DNA of 64,000 bases from Anaerolineales bacterium (GTDB lineage: Bacteria > Chloroflexota > Anaerolineae > 4572-78 > J111), in the NCBI GenBank assembly GCA_020634855.1, contig JACKAU010000004.1, positions 583,403-647,402 of the forward strand, in the 5' to 3' direction. The notes beneath the pieces are model-generated. The model was not told where the DNA came from, did not search any database, and was given only the letters and a program-made list of their open reading frames with translations. Shown here in pieces: positions 8,988 to 16,435 of this stretch; the stretch's first letter is position 1; the number at the start of each line of letters is the position of its first letter. The position numbers and the translations under genes were made by a program.

Positions 8988-9009
8988 TAGAACCAGACAG
9001 TTGTAGATT

Positions 9010-9031
9010 GGGTCGAGGCACGAGACCCGAC
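9010..9031. repeat. 22-bp inverted-repeat element, right copy
   Basis: Exact reverse complement of 8635-8656, located 22 bp after the stop of the 8721 gene. It could form a hairpin in the transcript and act as a weak terminator or mRNA 3' end. Confidence 0.55.
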
Positions 9032-9036
9032 AATTC

Positions 9037-9093
9037 AGGTGACAGTCACTTTAGCGCGACCAAGTGACTGTCACCTTTTGAACCGCGTAAGTC
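9037..9093. repeat. Dispersed GTGACAGTCAC element, copy a (short)
   Basis: AGGTGACAGTCACTT ... AAGTGACTGTCACCT inverted pair followed by GCGTAAGTC. This is a shortened version of the elements at 9816-9942 and 41598-41703. The GACTTAC left end is missing here. Confidence 0.65.
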
Positions 9094-9107
9094 ATGGAGA
9101 GAATAAA

Positions 9108-9518
9108 ATGACTTTCAAGGTGATCGTCGAATTACAGGCCAAGCCCGGCCAACGGCGTAAGTCCTACGATCTGCGGCGGGCGAAGCACAGGTAGCCGGCG
9201 CGTTACCCCAGCAATTCGTTTTCGTGTGCTTTAGCGATGGCGGCCTACGGCGTAACCGAACGCGAACAGGCAGTCACCCGCCTGGTGTTGCAAGGCCATT
9301 CGACCGTAGAGATTGCCGAGCGCCTGGTGGTCTCTGCTCACACCGTCCAGCAGCACCTCAAGAGCGTGTTCGAAAAAACAGGTGTGCGCAGCCGGTGTGA
9401 GCTGATTGGCCGGGTATTCTTCTCCCACTATGAACCGCGCCTGCGCGACAACGAGCAGCGCGCCATCACGGGACGACCGCTACGCGGCGGCCCGTTGGAT
9501 CCAGATCGGAACGACTGA
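9108..9518 (+). pseudogene. Chimeric remnant: ABM-protein N-terminus joined to LuxR-type HTH C-terminus
   Basis: The first 14 codons from 9108 (KVIVELQAKPG) are almost identical to the ABM gene at 1888; the sequence then diverges and stops at TAG 9192-9194. In the same frame the downstream segment reads into a LuxR-family HTH: AAYGVTEREQAV, TVEIAERLVVSAHTVQQHLK, VFEKTGVRSRCELIGRVF. The HTH part (93 residues if started at ATG 9237) is normally the C-terminus of a much larger regulator, whose sensor part is absent. It looks like a recombination scar; the small HTH protein could still be made from 9237, but no clear RBS precedes it. Confidence 0.7.
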
Positions 9519-9530
9519 AAGGAACAAACC

Positions 9531-9815
9531 ATGTACATGCTTCGCATTGAACACCCCGTACCCAACTATGAAGGCTGGAAGCAAGCCTTTGATAGCGACC
9601 CGGTCGGCCGGGAGAAATCAGGCGTGCGGCGCTACCAAATTCTACGCCCCATCGACAATCCCAGCTACGTCATGATCGACCTTGAGTTCGATACCATCGA
9701 TCAGGCCGAGGCTTTGCTGGCCGCAATGCGCGTGGTGTGGGGCCGGGTTGAGGGGAAGATTATGATGAACCCTCAGGCACGGATTGTCGAAGCGATGGAA
9801 ACGAAGGCGTATTAA
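9531..9815 (+). CDS. Small ABM-like alpha/beta-barrel protein
   Basis: 94 residues, RBS AAAGGA seven bases before the ATG. It opens with YMLRIEHPVPNYEGWKQAFD and contains SGVRRYQILRPIDNPSYVMI and DFDTIDQAEALLAAM-like spacing (here FDTIDQAEALLAAMRVVW), a pattern typical of small stress-responsive dimeric alpha/beta-barrel proteins. Catalytic residues cannot be named. It ends just before the dispersed repeat copy b and is probably the last gene of the small-enzyme run. Confidence 0.72.
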   Translation: MYMLRIEHPVPNYEGWKQAFDSDPVGREKSGVRRYQILRPIDNPSYVMIDLEFDTIDQAEALLAAMRVVWGRVEGKIMMNPQARIVEAMETKAY

Positions 9816-9942
9816 GACTTACGCCGTTGAGTGTATCGAACCCAGGTGACAGTCACTTTTTGCGGAATGTGAACGTCCGTTTGGCCCAAACAGGTCGATT
9901 TATCGCCGCTAAGTGACTGTCACCTTTTGAACTGCGTAACTC
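9816..9942. repeat. Dispersed GACTTACGC...GCGTAA element, copy b
   Basis: 127 bp beginning GACTTACGC and ending GCGTAACTC, with the internal inverted pair AGGTGACAGTCACTT / AAGTGACTGTCACCT and a shared core (GTCCGTTTGG..CAGGTCGATTTA). It is homologous to 41598-41703. Terminal inverted repeats and lack of coding sequence suggest a small non-autonomous element. Confidence 0.72.
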
Positions 9943-9977
9943 ATAATTAATTCGAGCCAGAGGACGGAGGCTTTTCA

Positions 9978-10099
9978 TGAGCAAGATGTCTGAAGCTTAC
10001 TTGTATCAACCCGGCCAGAGTGAGTTGCGATGGTTAGGGCATAACCTATGCCGAAAAAGTGGCCCGCGACGCCGCCATCACCCAGGACTCTGGCCATAG
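9978..10099 (+). pseudogene. Short degenerate reading frame, unrecognised
   Basis: An ATG-initiated 40-codon frame (SKMSEAYLYQPGQSELRWLG...) with GGACGGAGG upstream. Near 10035 a second frame reads ITYAEKVARDAAITQDSGH, as if a frameshift had occurred. I do not recognise either part. Most likely a broken gene start, ended by the terminator at 10157. Confidence 0.3.
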
Positions 10100-10156
10100 G
10101 TCAACCCGTTTCCGGGCAAAGCATCTTATAACGAACGACATAACCGAAACCTAAAC

Positions 10157-10194
10157 AAAAACAGCCTCAAGTTAGAATACTTGGGGCTGTTTTT
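10157..10194 (+). terminator. Rho-independent terminator
   Basis: AAAAACAGCCTCAAG, an 8-base loop, then CTTGGGGCTGTTTTT: a stem of about 15 bp with one wobble pair and a T-run. The A-run on the other side makes it potentially bidirectional, serving the small-enzyme genes and the minus-strand fragment at 10224. Confidence 0.85.
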
Positions 10195-10223
10195 GTGCAG
10201 TGTGGAACTTACGTGTTGTAACC

Positions 10224-10436
10224 TTAGATGACCGTGAGCACGATTTCAAGCCGGCCGACGCGCAGACCGCCCTTACCGTATTTGGCCCGTACTTCCAGCG
10301 TATAGAAGCCGAGGCTGAGGTTGTCGGACGCCCGCAAGGTGAGTACTTTGGGCGTAATGTCGGTCAACTCTTCGACTCTTACCGTCTGGCTCATATCGAG
10401 CAGTCCGACGTTGGTCATGATTATATGAATCACGGT
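10224..10436 (-). pseudogene. C-terminal fragment of a DUF4469-like (Ig-fold) protein
   Basis: The frame ending at 10224 reads VEELTDITPKVLTLRASDNL, GFYTLEVRAKYGKGG, LRVGRLEIVLTV. The pattern LEVRxxYGxGxxLRxGRLxxxLTV is what I recall from the C-terminal Ig-like DUF4469 domain. Only the last ~60 residues remain and the reading frame runs upstream into the 41-bp tandem array, so it is a remnant rather than a gene. Confidence 0.45.
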
Positions 10437-10646
10437 GATTCGTGACCCTTTTTTAGTATACCCTAAGGAATTACCGTGATTCGTCACCCTTTTTTAGTAT
10501 ACCCTAAGGAATCACGGTGATTCGTCACCCTTTTTTAGTATACCCTAAGGAATCACCGTGATTCGTCACCCTTTTTTAGTACACCCTAAGGAATCACGGT
10601 GATTCGTCACCCTTTTTTAGTACAGGCTGAGGAATCACGGTGATTC
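10427..10646. repeat. 41-bp tandem array with terminator-like hairpins
   Basis: Five complete 41-bp units start at 10427, 10468, 10509, 10550 and 10591, and a partial sixth (15 bp) starts at 10632. Each unit carries a 15-bp palindrome GAATCACSGTGATTC and then GTCACCCTTTTTTAGTA. An alternative fold GGTGA-TTCG-TCACC followed by CTTTTTT is a short stem with a stable UUCG loop and a T6 run, like a rho-independent terminator. Spacers are identical, so this is not a CRISPR array. Confidence 0.92.
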
Positions 10647-10902
10647 GTGGGCAGTGTCAATCCCTACTTCCGCCCCCTACCCCCGCGCTCTATCTGCCGT
10701 ACTATTGATAAAAGCGTCGGTTTGTGACATAATAGGCTTATCGAACTGTTGGAAGAATTAGGTTTGATGGGTAATAATTTCTAATGAAAACGCTGGTGTA
10801 AAGATGTCCAAATTCCTTTCCAGATACTCAGCGTTTAGGTGGACAAACAAGTCAGGCTGATTTTGAGAACGTTTTTATAAAAATGAGAGAAGCAAACCGA
10901 AA

Positions 10903-11577
10903 ATGAATGAAAAACTAGAGAAGGCGTTAACGCATTTGAATACGATTTTGCCTTTGAAGCAGAGCCAAGATAAATGTGAGCCAGAGGTGAAGGAACTTCA
11001 TCAGCAGATGCTCCGCTCATTTGTGGCCCAGGGGCGTATCTTAACCAAGGCCGAAATGGCCCAATGGGTCAGTGACGTTGCGGAAGCCATACATGTGCTA
11101 AGCAAGCATGACATGGTGACCTTCGCCGAGAACGATGAACCTGTCGGGGCTTATCCCTTCACCATGATGGAGCGTGAGCATAAAGTTCGTGTTAACGGGC
11201 ATCAAGTCCATGCGATGTGCGCCTTGGATGCCTTGGCGATTGGTCCCATGTTTGAGGAAACCACGCAAATTATCTCCCAATGCCGGGTTACCGGTGAGCC
11301 GGTAGAGATACAGATGGCAGGCGAGACGATTCTGAATCGGGCTGAAGTAGGGGATATCCATGTGGGCATTGCCTGGGGGGCGGCCGAGGCGGGGTCAAGT
11401 TGTGCGGATAGTTTGTGTCTGGAGATGATATTTCTTCGCGATGCTGTAACGGCCCAGAAGTGGCTTGCTGATGACTCTGAAGATCGGGAGATCTTTACCC
11501 TGCCGGAAGCAGTCCAGTTTGCCAGTCGGTTTTTTGTACCCCTTTTGCCTGGCGAGATGAGAGAAGCAACCCTTTGA
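10903..11577 (+). CDS. Alkylmercury lyase (MerB)-like protein
   Basis: 224 residues. The C-terminal half follows MerB: HAMCALDALAIGPMF carries C106 and D109 (C96/D99 in MerB), SQCRVTGEPVEI matches SHCAATGAPV, and SSCADSLCLEMIFL supplies C172 at the position of catalytic C159. The N-terminal half has winged-helix character (ILTKAEMAQWVSDVAEAIHV). MerB enzymes cleave the carbon-mercury bond of organomercurials. There is no merA, merR, merT or merP nearby, so the physiological role could be different. The RBS is weak (GAGAG). AT content just upstream is high; no operon partner is obvious, with the next gene 101 bp downstream. Confidence 0.82.
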   Translation: MNEKLEKALTHLNTILPLKQSQDKCEPEVKELHQQMLRSFVAQGRILTKAEMAQWVSDVAEAIHVLSKHDMVTFAENDEPVGAYPFTMMEREHKVRVNGHQVHAMCALDALAIGPMFEETTQIISQCRVTGEPVEIQMAGETILNRAEVGDIHVGIAWGAAEAGSSCADSLCLEMIFLRDAVTAQKWLADDSEDREIFTLPEAVQFASRFFVPLLPGEMREATL

Positions 11578-11678
11578 AGAGCTATGCTCGCAACTATTGA
11601 ACTTGTTAAAACCGATATTACCAAAGAGCGCCATGGGCTGCACCTGGCATCACCCAAATACCCCCAGGAGAGGAACAC

Positions 11679-12770
11679 ATGTTGGCAAACCTTAGTATCA
11701 GTAAAAAATTCACGTTGCTTCTATCGCTGGTTTTTCTGGGGGGAGTGGTTATTAGCGGCTTTGTCTTATGGCAGATTTTGCAGAATCAGGCTCAGCGCGA
11801 AATAACCGCTAAAGGATTGCTGCTAATCCAAACCATGAACTCGGTGCGCGATTACACCAGCAACCACATTAATCCCCTCCTGGCTGACGATCTAAACGAG
11901 CAGCCCACCTTCATCGCCGAAACCGTTCCGGCCTTCTCGGCCCGCGAAGTTTTTGAACAATTTCGCCAGGATAAGGATTATCAGGAATTTCTTTACAAAG
12001 AAGCCACGTTGAATCCCACCAATCCGCGCAATGAAGCCGACAGTTTTGAATTGGATTTGCTGGAACGTATGCGCCGCGACCCGAACATGAAAGAGGAGTC
12101 CGGCTTTCGAACCCTGTCTGGCCGGCCGGTTTATTTTATCGCCCGACCTCTGGCTGTGACCTCGCCAAGCTGTCTGGCCTGCCACGACACGCCGGAAACC
12201 GCGCCCGAGAATCTGGTGGCGACCTATGGCCCGGATGGCGGCTTTGGCTGGAAACTCAATGAGGTTGTCACCGCCCAAATGATTTATGTACCGGCTCAGG
12301 AGATATTTAACACCGCCTTGCACTCATTCCTGTTGGTAACCGGTATCTTTGTTGGCGTGCTGGCGGTGGTGATCCTGGTGCTTAATTTTTTACTACGGCG
12401 ATACGTCATCCGACCGGTCAGTGTGATGGGCGGATTGGCTCAGAAAATCAGCACAGATGAGATGGTCGCTGCGGACTTGGAGTCTGAGGAGTTGACTGTC
12501 ATAGCCGGGCAAGCTGATGAATTGGGCCAACTAGCCCAGCTATTTAAGCGTATGGCCGGCGAGGTTTACAGCCGAACTGAGGCTCTGAAGCAGCAGGTCG
12601 CGCAGCTCCATATCGAGATTAACGAGATCAAGCGCCAGGAACAGGTCGCTGAGGTAACGGACAATGATTTCTTCCGCGACCTGCAAACCAAAGCGCAAAC
12701 GATGCGCAACCAACGCCGGCGCAGAGCCGGTAAAGAGACCGAGCCGGATGACCCACCTGAGCAAGAATGA
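11679..12770 (+). CDS. Membrane sensor with DUF3365-type heme (CxxCH) domain and HAMP
   Basis: 363 residues, strong RBS AGGAGAGG. TM1 spans residues ~11-32 and TM2 ~213-237. The ~180-residue external domain between them contains NPTNPRNEADSFE, GRPVYFIARPLAV and a CLACH motif (165-169) expected to bind heme c covalently, as in DUF3365/Tll0287-like sensors. A HAMP domain follows (RPVSVMGGLAQKI...DELGQLAQLFKRMAGEV) and then a charged coiled coil to the end, without a kinase domain. It probably relays redox or gas sensing to a partner. The RsbU-like phosphatase gene starts 260 bp downstream and is the natural candidate. Start chosen at the ATG with the RBS. Confidence 0.85.
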   Translation: MLANLSISKKFTLLLSLVFLGGVVISGFVLWQILQNQAQREITAKGLLLIQTMNSVRDYTSNHINPLLADDLNEQPTFIAETVPAFSAREVFEQFRQDKDYQEFLYKEATLNPTNPRNEADSFELDLLERMRRDPNMKEESGFRTLSGRPVYFIARPLAVTSPSCLACHDTPETAPENLVATYGPDGGFGWKLNEVVTAQMIYVPAQEIFNTALHSFLLVTGIFVGVLAVVILVLNFLLRRYVIRPVSVMGGLAQKISTDEMVAADLESEELTVIAGQADELGQLAQLFKRMAGEVYSRTEALKQQVAQLHIEINEIKRQEQVAEVTDNDFFRDLQTKAQTMRNQRRRRAGKETEPDDPPEQE

Positions 12771-13031
12771 AGTAAACCGTCCATATCCGTTAGTGTCATT
12801 TGTTTTTCGCCACAACGTTTCATAGGACGTAGGCCAGATCCTAAAGTTTCTCGACTAAGGCACGCCCATGAAACGTATGGAGCAGTCCAAGCGCTCAAAC
12901 GCCCAAAAAACTTGTTCGCCCAAAGCCGGAGCAGCAGTGGTAAGGGGCAATATTTTATTTGTTTTTTGAGGGTTTGGAGGTAAACTGCTAGGGTAAGTAG
13001 GCAGGAGCCTGCCTTAGTAGACGGGAAAAAG

Positions 13032-14012
13032 ATGTCTGTTGATGCGAGTAGTTCAGCCACCAATCCGCTCAGCCGAGAGTTGTCTCACGAATTTCAGCCA
13101 GTTGACCCTGAATTCAGCCCCGACAATGCGGCCTTAGACGCGAGCCGCCAGCAGGTGTTCGCCCTCCGAAAGCAGTTAGCGCACGAAATGGCTGAACGCC
13201 GGCGGGTCGAACAAGCGCTCCAGGCCAGCGAAGCGGGCCATCGCCTGATGGTTGAGCGGTGGCAAAATGATTTAGAGTTAGCCCGCCAGATTCAGCAGAG
13301 CCTGCTGCCCCCGGCGATCCCCAAATGGCCCGACCTGGAGGTGGTCTGTTTTACCCAGCCCGCCTTTGAAGTCGGCGGCGATTTTTATGCCTATCACGCC
13401 TCGCGCCAGGCTAGAGTCTTGTTGAATAAATACAGCCTGGCTATCGGCGATGTGTCGGGCAAGGGCGTGTCGGCGGCGCTGCTTATGGCCACCAGTCTAT
13501 CTCAGTTTGATGCGTCGATGGCGCTGAAGTTAACCCCCACCGAGCGTCTGGTCTACTTGGATCAGGCTTTGCTGCCTTATACCAAACCTCGCCGGCAGAA
13601 CTGTGCGTTGTGCTACGTCGAGTTGGTGGGCGTCAATACCGTCCGCCCCGTGTTGAAAGTGGTCAACGCCGGTTGTATCCCGCCTTACCTCAAACACGCC
13701 GATGGCTCGGTCGAATGGGCCGATATCGGTGGGTTCGCGTTGGGGCAAGGGTTGGGCGCCCAGGTTGGCTATCAGGAAATCAGCCATGTACTGGCCAAAG
13801 GGGATATGGTCATTCTGACCAGTGATGGGTTGGTTGAGGCCGGTAACGCCGCCGCTGAGATGTTCGGCTTCGAGCGTTTGGAGCAAGCCATCCGCACCGG
13901 GCCAACCATCAGCGCCCAAGCGATGCTGGATCATCTCAGGGCAACCCTGGCCGCTTTTGTCGGCTCAGCCGAGCCGCATGATGATATCACCATTGTGGTG
14001 GCGCAGGTTTAA
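13032..14012 (+). CDS. PP2C-type (SpoIIE/RsbU-like) serine phosphatase
   Basis: 326 residues. An N-terminal coiled coil (ASRQQVFALRKQLAHEMAER) leads to LARQIQQSLLPPAIP, the usual entry to the domain. Metal-binding motifs are present: GGDFYAY, IGDVSGKGVSAALLMA, LTSDGLVEA and a final HDDITIVVAQV. Such phosphatases dephosphorylate anti-sigma-factor antagonists in partner-switching pathways. The coiled coil could pair with that of the HAMP sensor upstream. The stop codon (14010-14012) overlaps the 9-bp target duplication of MITE copy 2. Before that insertion only about 20 bp separated it from the GNAT gene, so the two were probably co-transcribed. Confidence 0.88.
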   Translation: MSVDASSSATNPLSRELSHEFQPVDPEFSPDNAALDASRQQVFALRKQLAHEMAERRRVEQALQASEAGHRLMVERWQNDLELARQIQQSLLPPAIPKWPDLEVVCFTQPAFEVGGDFYAYHASRQARVLLNKYSLAIGDVSGKGVSAALLMATSLSQFDASMALKLTPTERLVYLDQALLPYTKPRRQNCALCYVELVGVNTVRPVLKVVNAGCIPPYLKHADGSVEWADIGGFALGQGLGAQVGYQEISHVLAKGDMVILTSDGLVEAGNAAAEMFGFERLEQAIRTGPTISAQAMLDHLRATLAAFVGSAEPHDDITIVVAQV

Positions 14013-14019
14013 CCCTTAT

Positions 14020-14214
14020 ACTCGCTAACGGACACCCTTTGAATTTGACCTAGAATGAGTCAGCGAGCCACCTTTTGGCAACCGAACCGCAGACCGCAGA
14101 CGGTAGACCGCCCCATAAATAGGCCGGACTGGGCAGCATTGGCGATCGGTGGACAGCGGTCGGCGGTCACGGAAGGCCGAATCTTTGACAGATCGAGTAT
14201 GTGTCCGTTAGCAA
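14020..14214. mobile_element. 195-bp foldback (MITE-like) element, copy 2
   Basis: Homologous to 5846-6040 over its whole length, with ends GCTAACGGACAC / GTGTCCGTTAGC. It is flanked by the 9-bp direct repeat AACCCTTAT (14011-14019 and 14215-14223). It inserted at the stop codon of the phosphatase gene, between it and the GNAT gene. Confidence 0.9.
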
Positions 14215-14235
14215 AACCCTTATGCAGAAGCGCTT

Positions 14236-14790
14236 ATGAAAAATGAAATTGCTATTCGTCCGGCCATTCTATCCGATGTGCCGGCTATTCACGACATCTA
14301 TAGTTTTCACGTGCAGCACGGTTTAGCCTCTTGGGAATTGACCCCCCCAACCCCGGCCGAACTCCAGGCGCGGATGAACCAAGTGCTGACGCAAGGCTAC
14401 CCCTACTTGGTGGCCGAGAGTGACCGCGCGGTGGTGGGCTATGCCTACGCCGGAGCTTACCGTCCCCGGCTCGGCTATCGCTATACCGTCGAGAATTCGG
14501 TCTATATCCATCCTCACTATCAGCAGCGGGGTTTGGGCCGGCGGCTGCTGGCGCAACTCATTGCAACGTGCGAAGCCGGCGGCTATCGCCAGATGGTGGC
14601 CGTCATTGGCGACAGCGGCAATATCGCCTCGATTAGACTGCATCAGGCCTTAGGCTTCGTTCACGTTGGCACGCTGCCCAATGTGGGGTTTAAGCACGGC
14701 CGCTGGTTGGACTGTGTGCTCATGCAGATCAGCCTGGGCGATGGGGATCGGCGGTTGCCGGATGACAACTATGATAGCAAGGCTGAATGA
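14236..14790 (+). CDS. GNAT N-acetyltransferase, phosphinothricin/methionine-sulfoximine acetyltransferase type
   Basis: 184 residues. It begins IAIRPAILSDVPAIHDIY, and the acetyl-CoA-binding motif is HPHYQQRGLGRRLLAQLIA (Q/RxxGxG/A type). The ending IASIRLHQALGFVHVGTLPNVGFK is characteristic of the Pat/YncA subgroup, which acetylates amino-acid analogues such as methionine sulfoximine or phosphinothricin. No clear RBS remains after insertion of the upstream foldback element, whose right target duplication ends 12 bp before the ATG. It was probably once the second gene of an operon with the phosphatase. Confidence 0.88.
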   Translation: MKNEIAIRPAILSDVPAIHDIYSFHVQHGLASWELTPPTPAELQARMNQVLTQGYPYLVAESDRAVVGYAYAGAYRPRLGYRYTVENSVYIHPHYQQRGLGRRLLAQLIATCEAGGYRQMVAVIGDSGNIASIRLHQALGFVHVGTLPNVGFKHGRWLDCVLMQISLGDGDRRLPDDNYDSKAE

Positions 14791-14903
14791 TGAGACGCCG
14801 GTTCGATTGGGTTGGGCTGATGGTTATAGGGAGCTATTTTTCGTTATATATCGTTGTCGATAGTACTCGGAAATCTTGAGAGGGCCTGGTTACATCGTAT
14901 CCT

Positions 14904-15125
14904 CTAAACCGTCCGCCGGGGCCGATACTGTATCGCCTCGGCAATGTGCGCCGTCTGGATTTGTTCAGCCCCGGCCAAATCGGCAATGGTGCGGGCCAGC
15001 TTGAGGATGCGATGATAGCCCACACGCTCAACTGCATCTGCTACAAAGCCGCTTTGTGCAGATTGATGCTAGTCTCATCTAGCGGGCAGAATTGGCGGAT
15101 TTTGGCGGGACTCGTATCGGCGTGT
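14904..15125 (-). pseudogene. Fragment of a comM (Mg-chelatase-like) gene, C-terminal part
   Basis: About 220 bp parallel to the 3' end of the comM gene at 45048, including the region of the stop codon. The minus strand reads [18 protein letters not shown], stop, then in another frame [20 protein letters not shown] and [12 protein letters not shown]. It has an internal stop, a frameshift and no upstream ATPase domain, so it is a dead duplicate. Confidence 0.85.
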
Positions 15126-15184
15126 GACACTTATCTTTAGTACGAGTAACAGAGGTTGCGCTGACGAAGTGGTTGAGTATCTAG

Positions 15185-16396
15185 CTAAGGCATCCGATCA
15201 TCCCGAGATAGCGGTCGACGTTGAACCCGCTGCCAAAGAGGGGTTTGGCTCTTGTTCAGAAAACGATAGAAGCCTAGGAGGGCAGCTAAGTTGCTGTTGA
15301 CCAAAAATGTGGGCAAGTAAAGCAGCTTGCCTAAGCGTCCTTCCCGTCCGGACGGCCGATTGCCGAGCCAAGCCAGACCGTAGAAGAGGAGTTGGGCCAG
15401 TAACAGCAGCCAATTGAATGGCGGCGCGAGGTGAAGCAGCCGGTATTTTTCGACCTGGCTGGGTTTTATCACGGCCAGGAAAGCTGTGAGTAAGGCCCCG
15501 ATCATCGCAAACGGTACCAGTGGTCGTAAAAACTTGTGCGAGATAATTTGCCAGACGATGAGCGGGCGCGGCCACGGCAATAGTTCTGAGGCCAGGGTGA
15601 TCGCTTGGTAACGACCGGCGATGATGCGAGCCCGGCGGGTCTTTTCATCTTGGGCCGACACGGAGACACGTTCCCAGGAACGGGCCTGAGGCGTGTAGAT
15701 GACCCGATAACCGCGCCGGATCACGCGCATAGCCATATAAAAGTCGTCATTGATGACGCGATCCGGAGGCGGCTCAAATAAATCTCGCCGAATAGCCAGG
15801 ATTTCACCGGCTACTCCGGTACAACAGCCGAGCCGCGTCTCCTGTTTCTTGATAAACGATTCGTATTTCCAATAAAGCCCCTCAGACTCGCCCAGCACGC
15901 CGTCACCTCGTACAATCGATTTGGCTCCGGTCACGGCGCCGACGGTGGGGTCGGCAAATGGCGTGACGATTTCCCGCAAAACGCTGCCCTCATACATATT
16001 ATTGGCATCCGAAAACAGCACAATCTCGCCCCGCGCCTGAGCCATGGCCCGGTTGATGGCGGCCATTTTACCCCGGCGCGGCGGGCTATAACTCAGTTCT
16101 ACCCCTTGTGGGGCATAGGTTCGGACAATATCGGCCGTGTGGTCGTCTGAACCGTCGGCGGCAACCAGAATCTGTAACTGATCGGTCGGGTAGTCGAGCG
16201 CCAGGCAGTTTTCGAGTTTCTTGGCGATGATGGCTTCTTCATTATGCGCGGCGATGAGCAAAGTCACTTTAGGGGTGGCCGTTTGGTACGGTTGCTGTTT
16301 GGGCCTGATACGGGCCAGCAAGGACAGTAAAAGGGGATAACCAAGATAGGTATATAAAATGCTGCTAACACACAGCCAGAAGAAAATTCTAATCAT
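15185..16396 (-). CDS. Membrane-associated family 2 glycosyltransferase
   Basis: 403 residues. N-terminal TM (IFFWLCVSSILYTYLGYPLL), then a GT2 catalytic domain: VTLLIAAHNEEAIIAKKLEN, VAADGSDDHT, FSDANNMYE (DxD-like position), TGAKSIV, CCTGVAGEILAIRRDLF, INDDFYMAMRVI and RARIIAGRYQAI near the acceptor site. Three C-terminal hydrophobic segments follow. The layout resembles processive cellulose-synthase-like enzymes, but the QxxRW motif is not canonical. It is the most promoter-distal gene of the exopolysaccharide cluster and the only GT2. It could be the synthase partner of the BcsB-like protein encoded at 26272. Confidence 0.87.
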   Translation of the reverse strand: MIRIFFWLCVSSILYTYLGYPLLLSLLARIRPKQQPYQTATPKVTLLIAAHNEEAIIAKKLENCLALDYPTDQLQILVAADGSDDHTADIVRTYAPQGVELSYSPPRRGKMAAINRAMAQARGEIVLFSDANNMYEGSVLREIVTPFADPTVGAVTGAKSIVRGDGVLGESEGLYWKYESFIKKQETRLGCCTGVAGEILAIRRDLFEPPPDRVINDDFYMAMRVIRRGYRVIYTPQARSWERVSVSAQDEKTRRARIIAGRYQAITLASELLPWPRPLIVWQIISHKFLRPLVPFAMIGALLTAFLAVIKPSQVEKYRLLHLAPPFNWLLLLAQLLFYGLAWLGNRPSGREGRLGKLLYLPTFLVNSNLAALLGFYRFLNKSQTPLWQRVQRRPLSRDDRMP

Positions 16397-16435
16397 GCTA
16401 GGATCCGATAGTTATCGTTCTGAATTGTAGAACCA

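Noticed and set aside
10427..10646. CRISPR array candidate because of regular palindromic repeats
   Set aside because: The 26-bp segments between palindromes are the same in every unit, the period is an exact 41 bp, and no cas genes are present; it is a simple tandem array.
10903..11577. Mercury-resistance operon
   Set aside because: Only the MerB-like gene is present; no merA, merR, merT or merP genes lie nearby.
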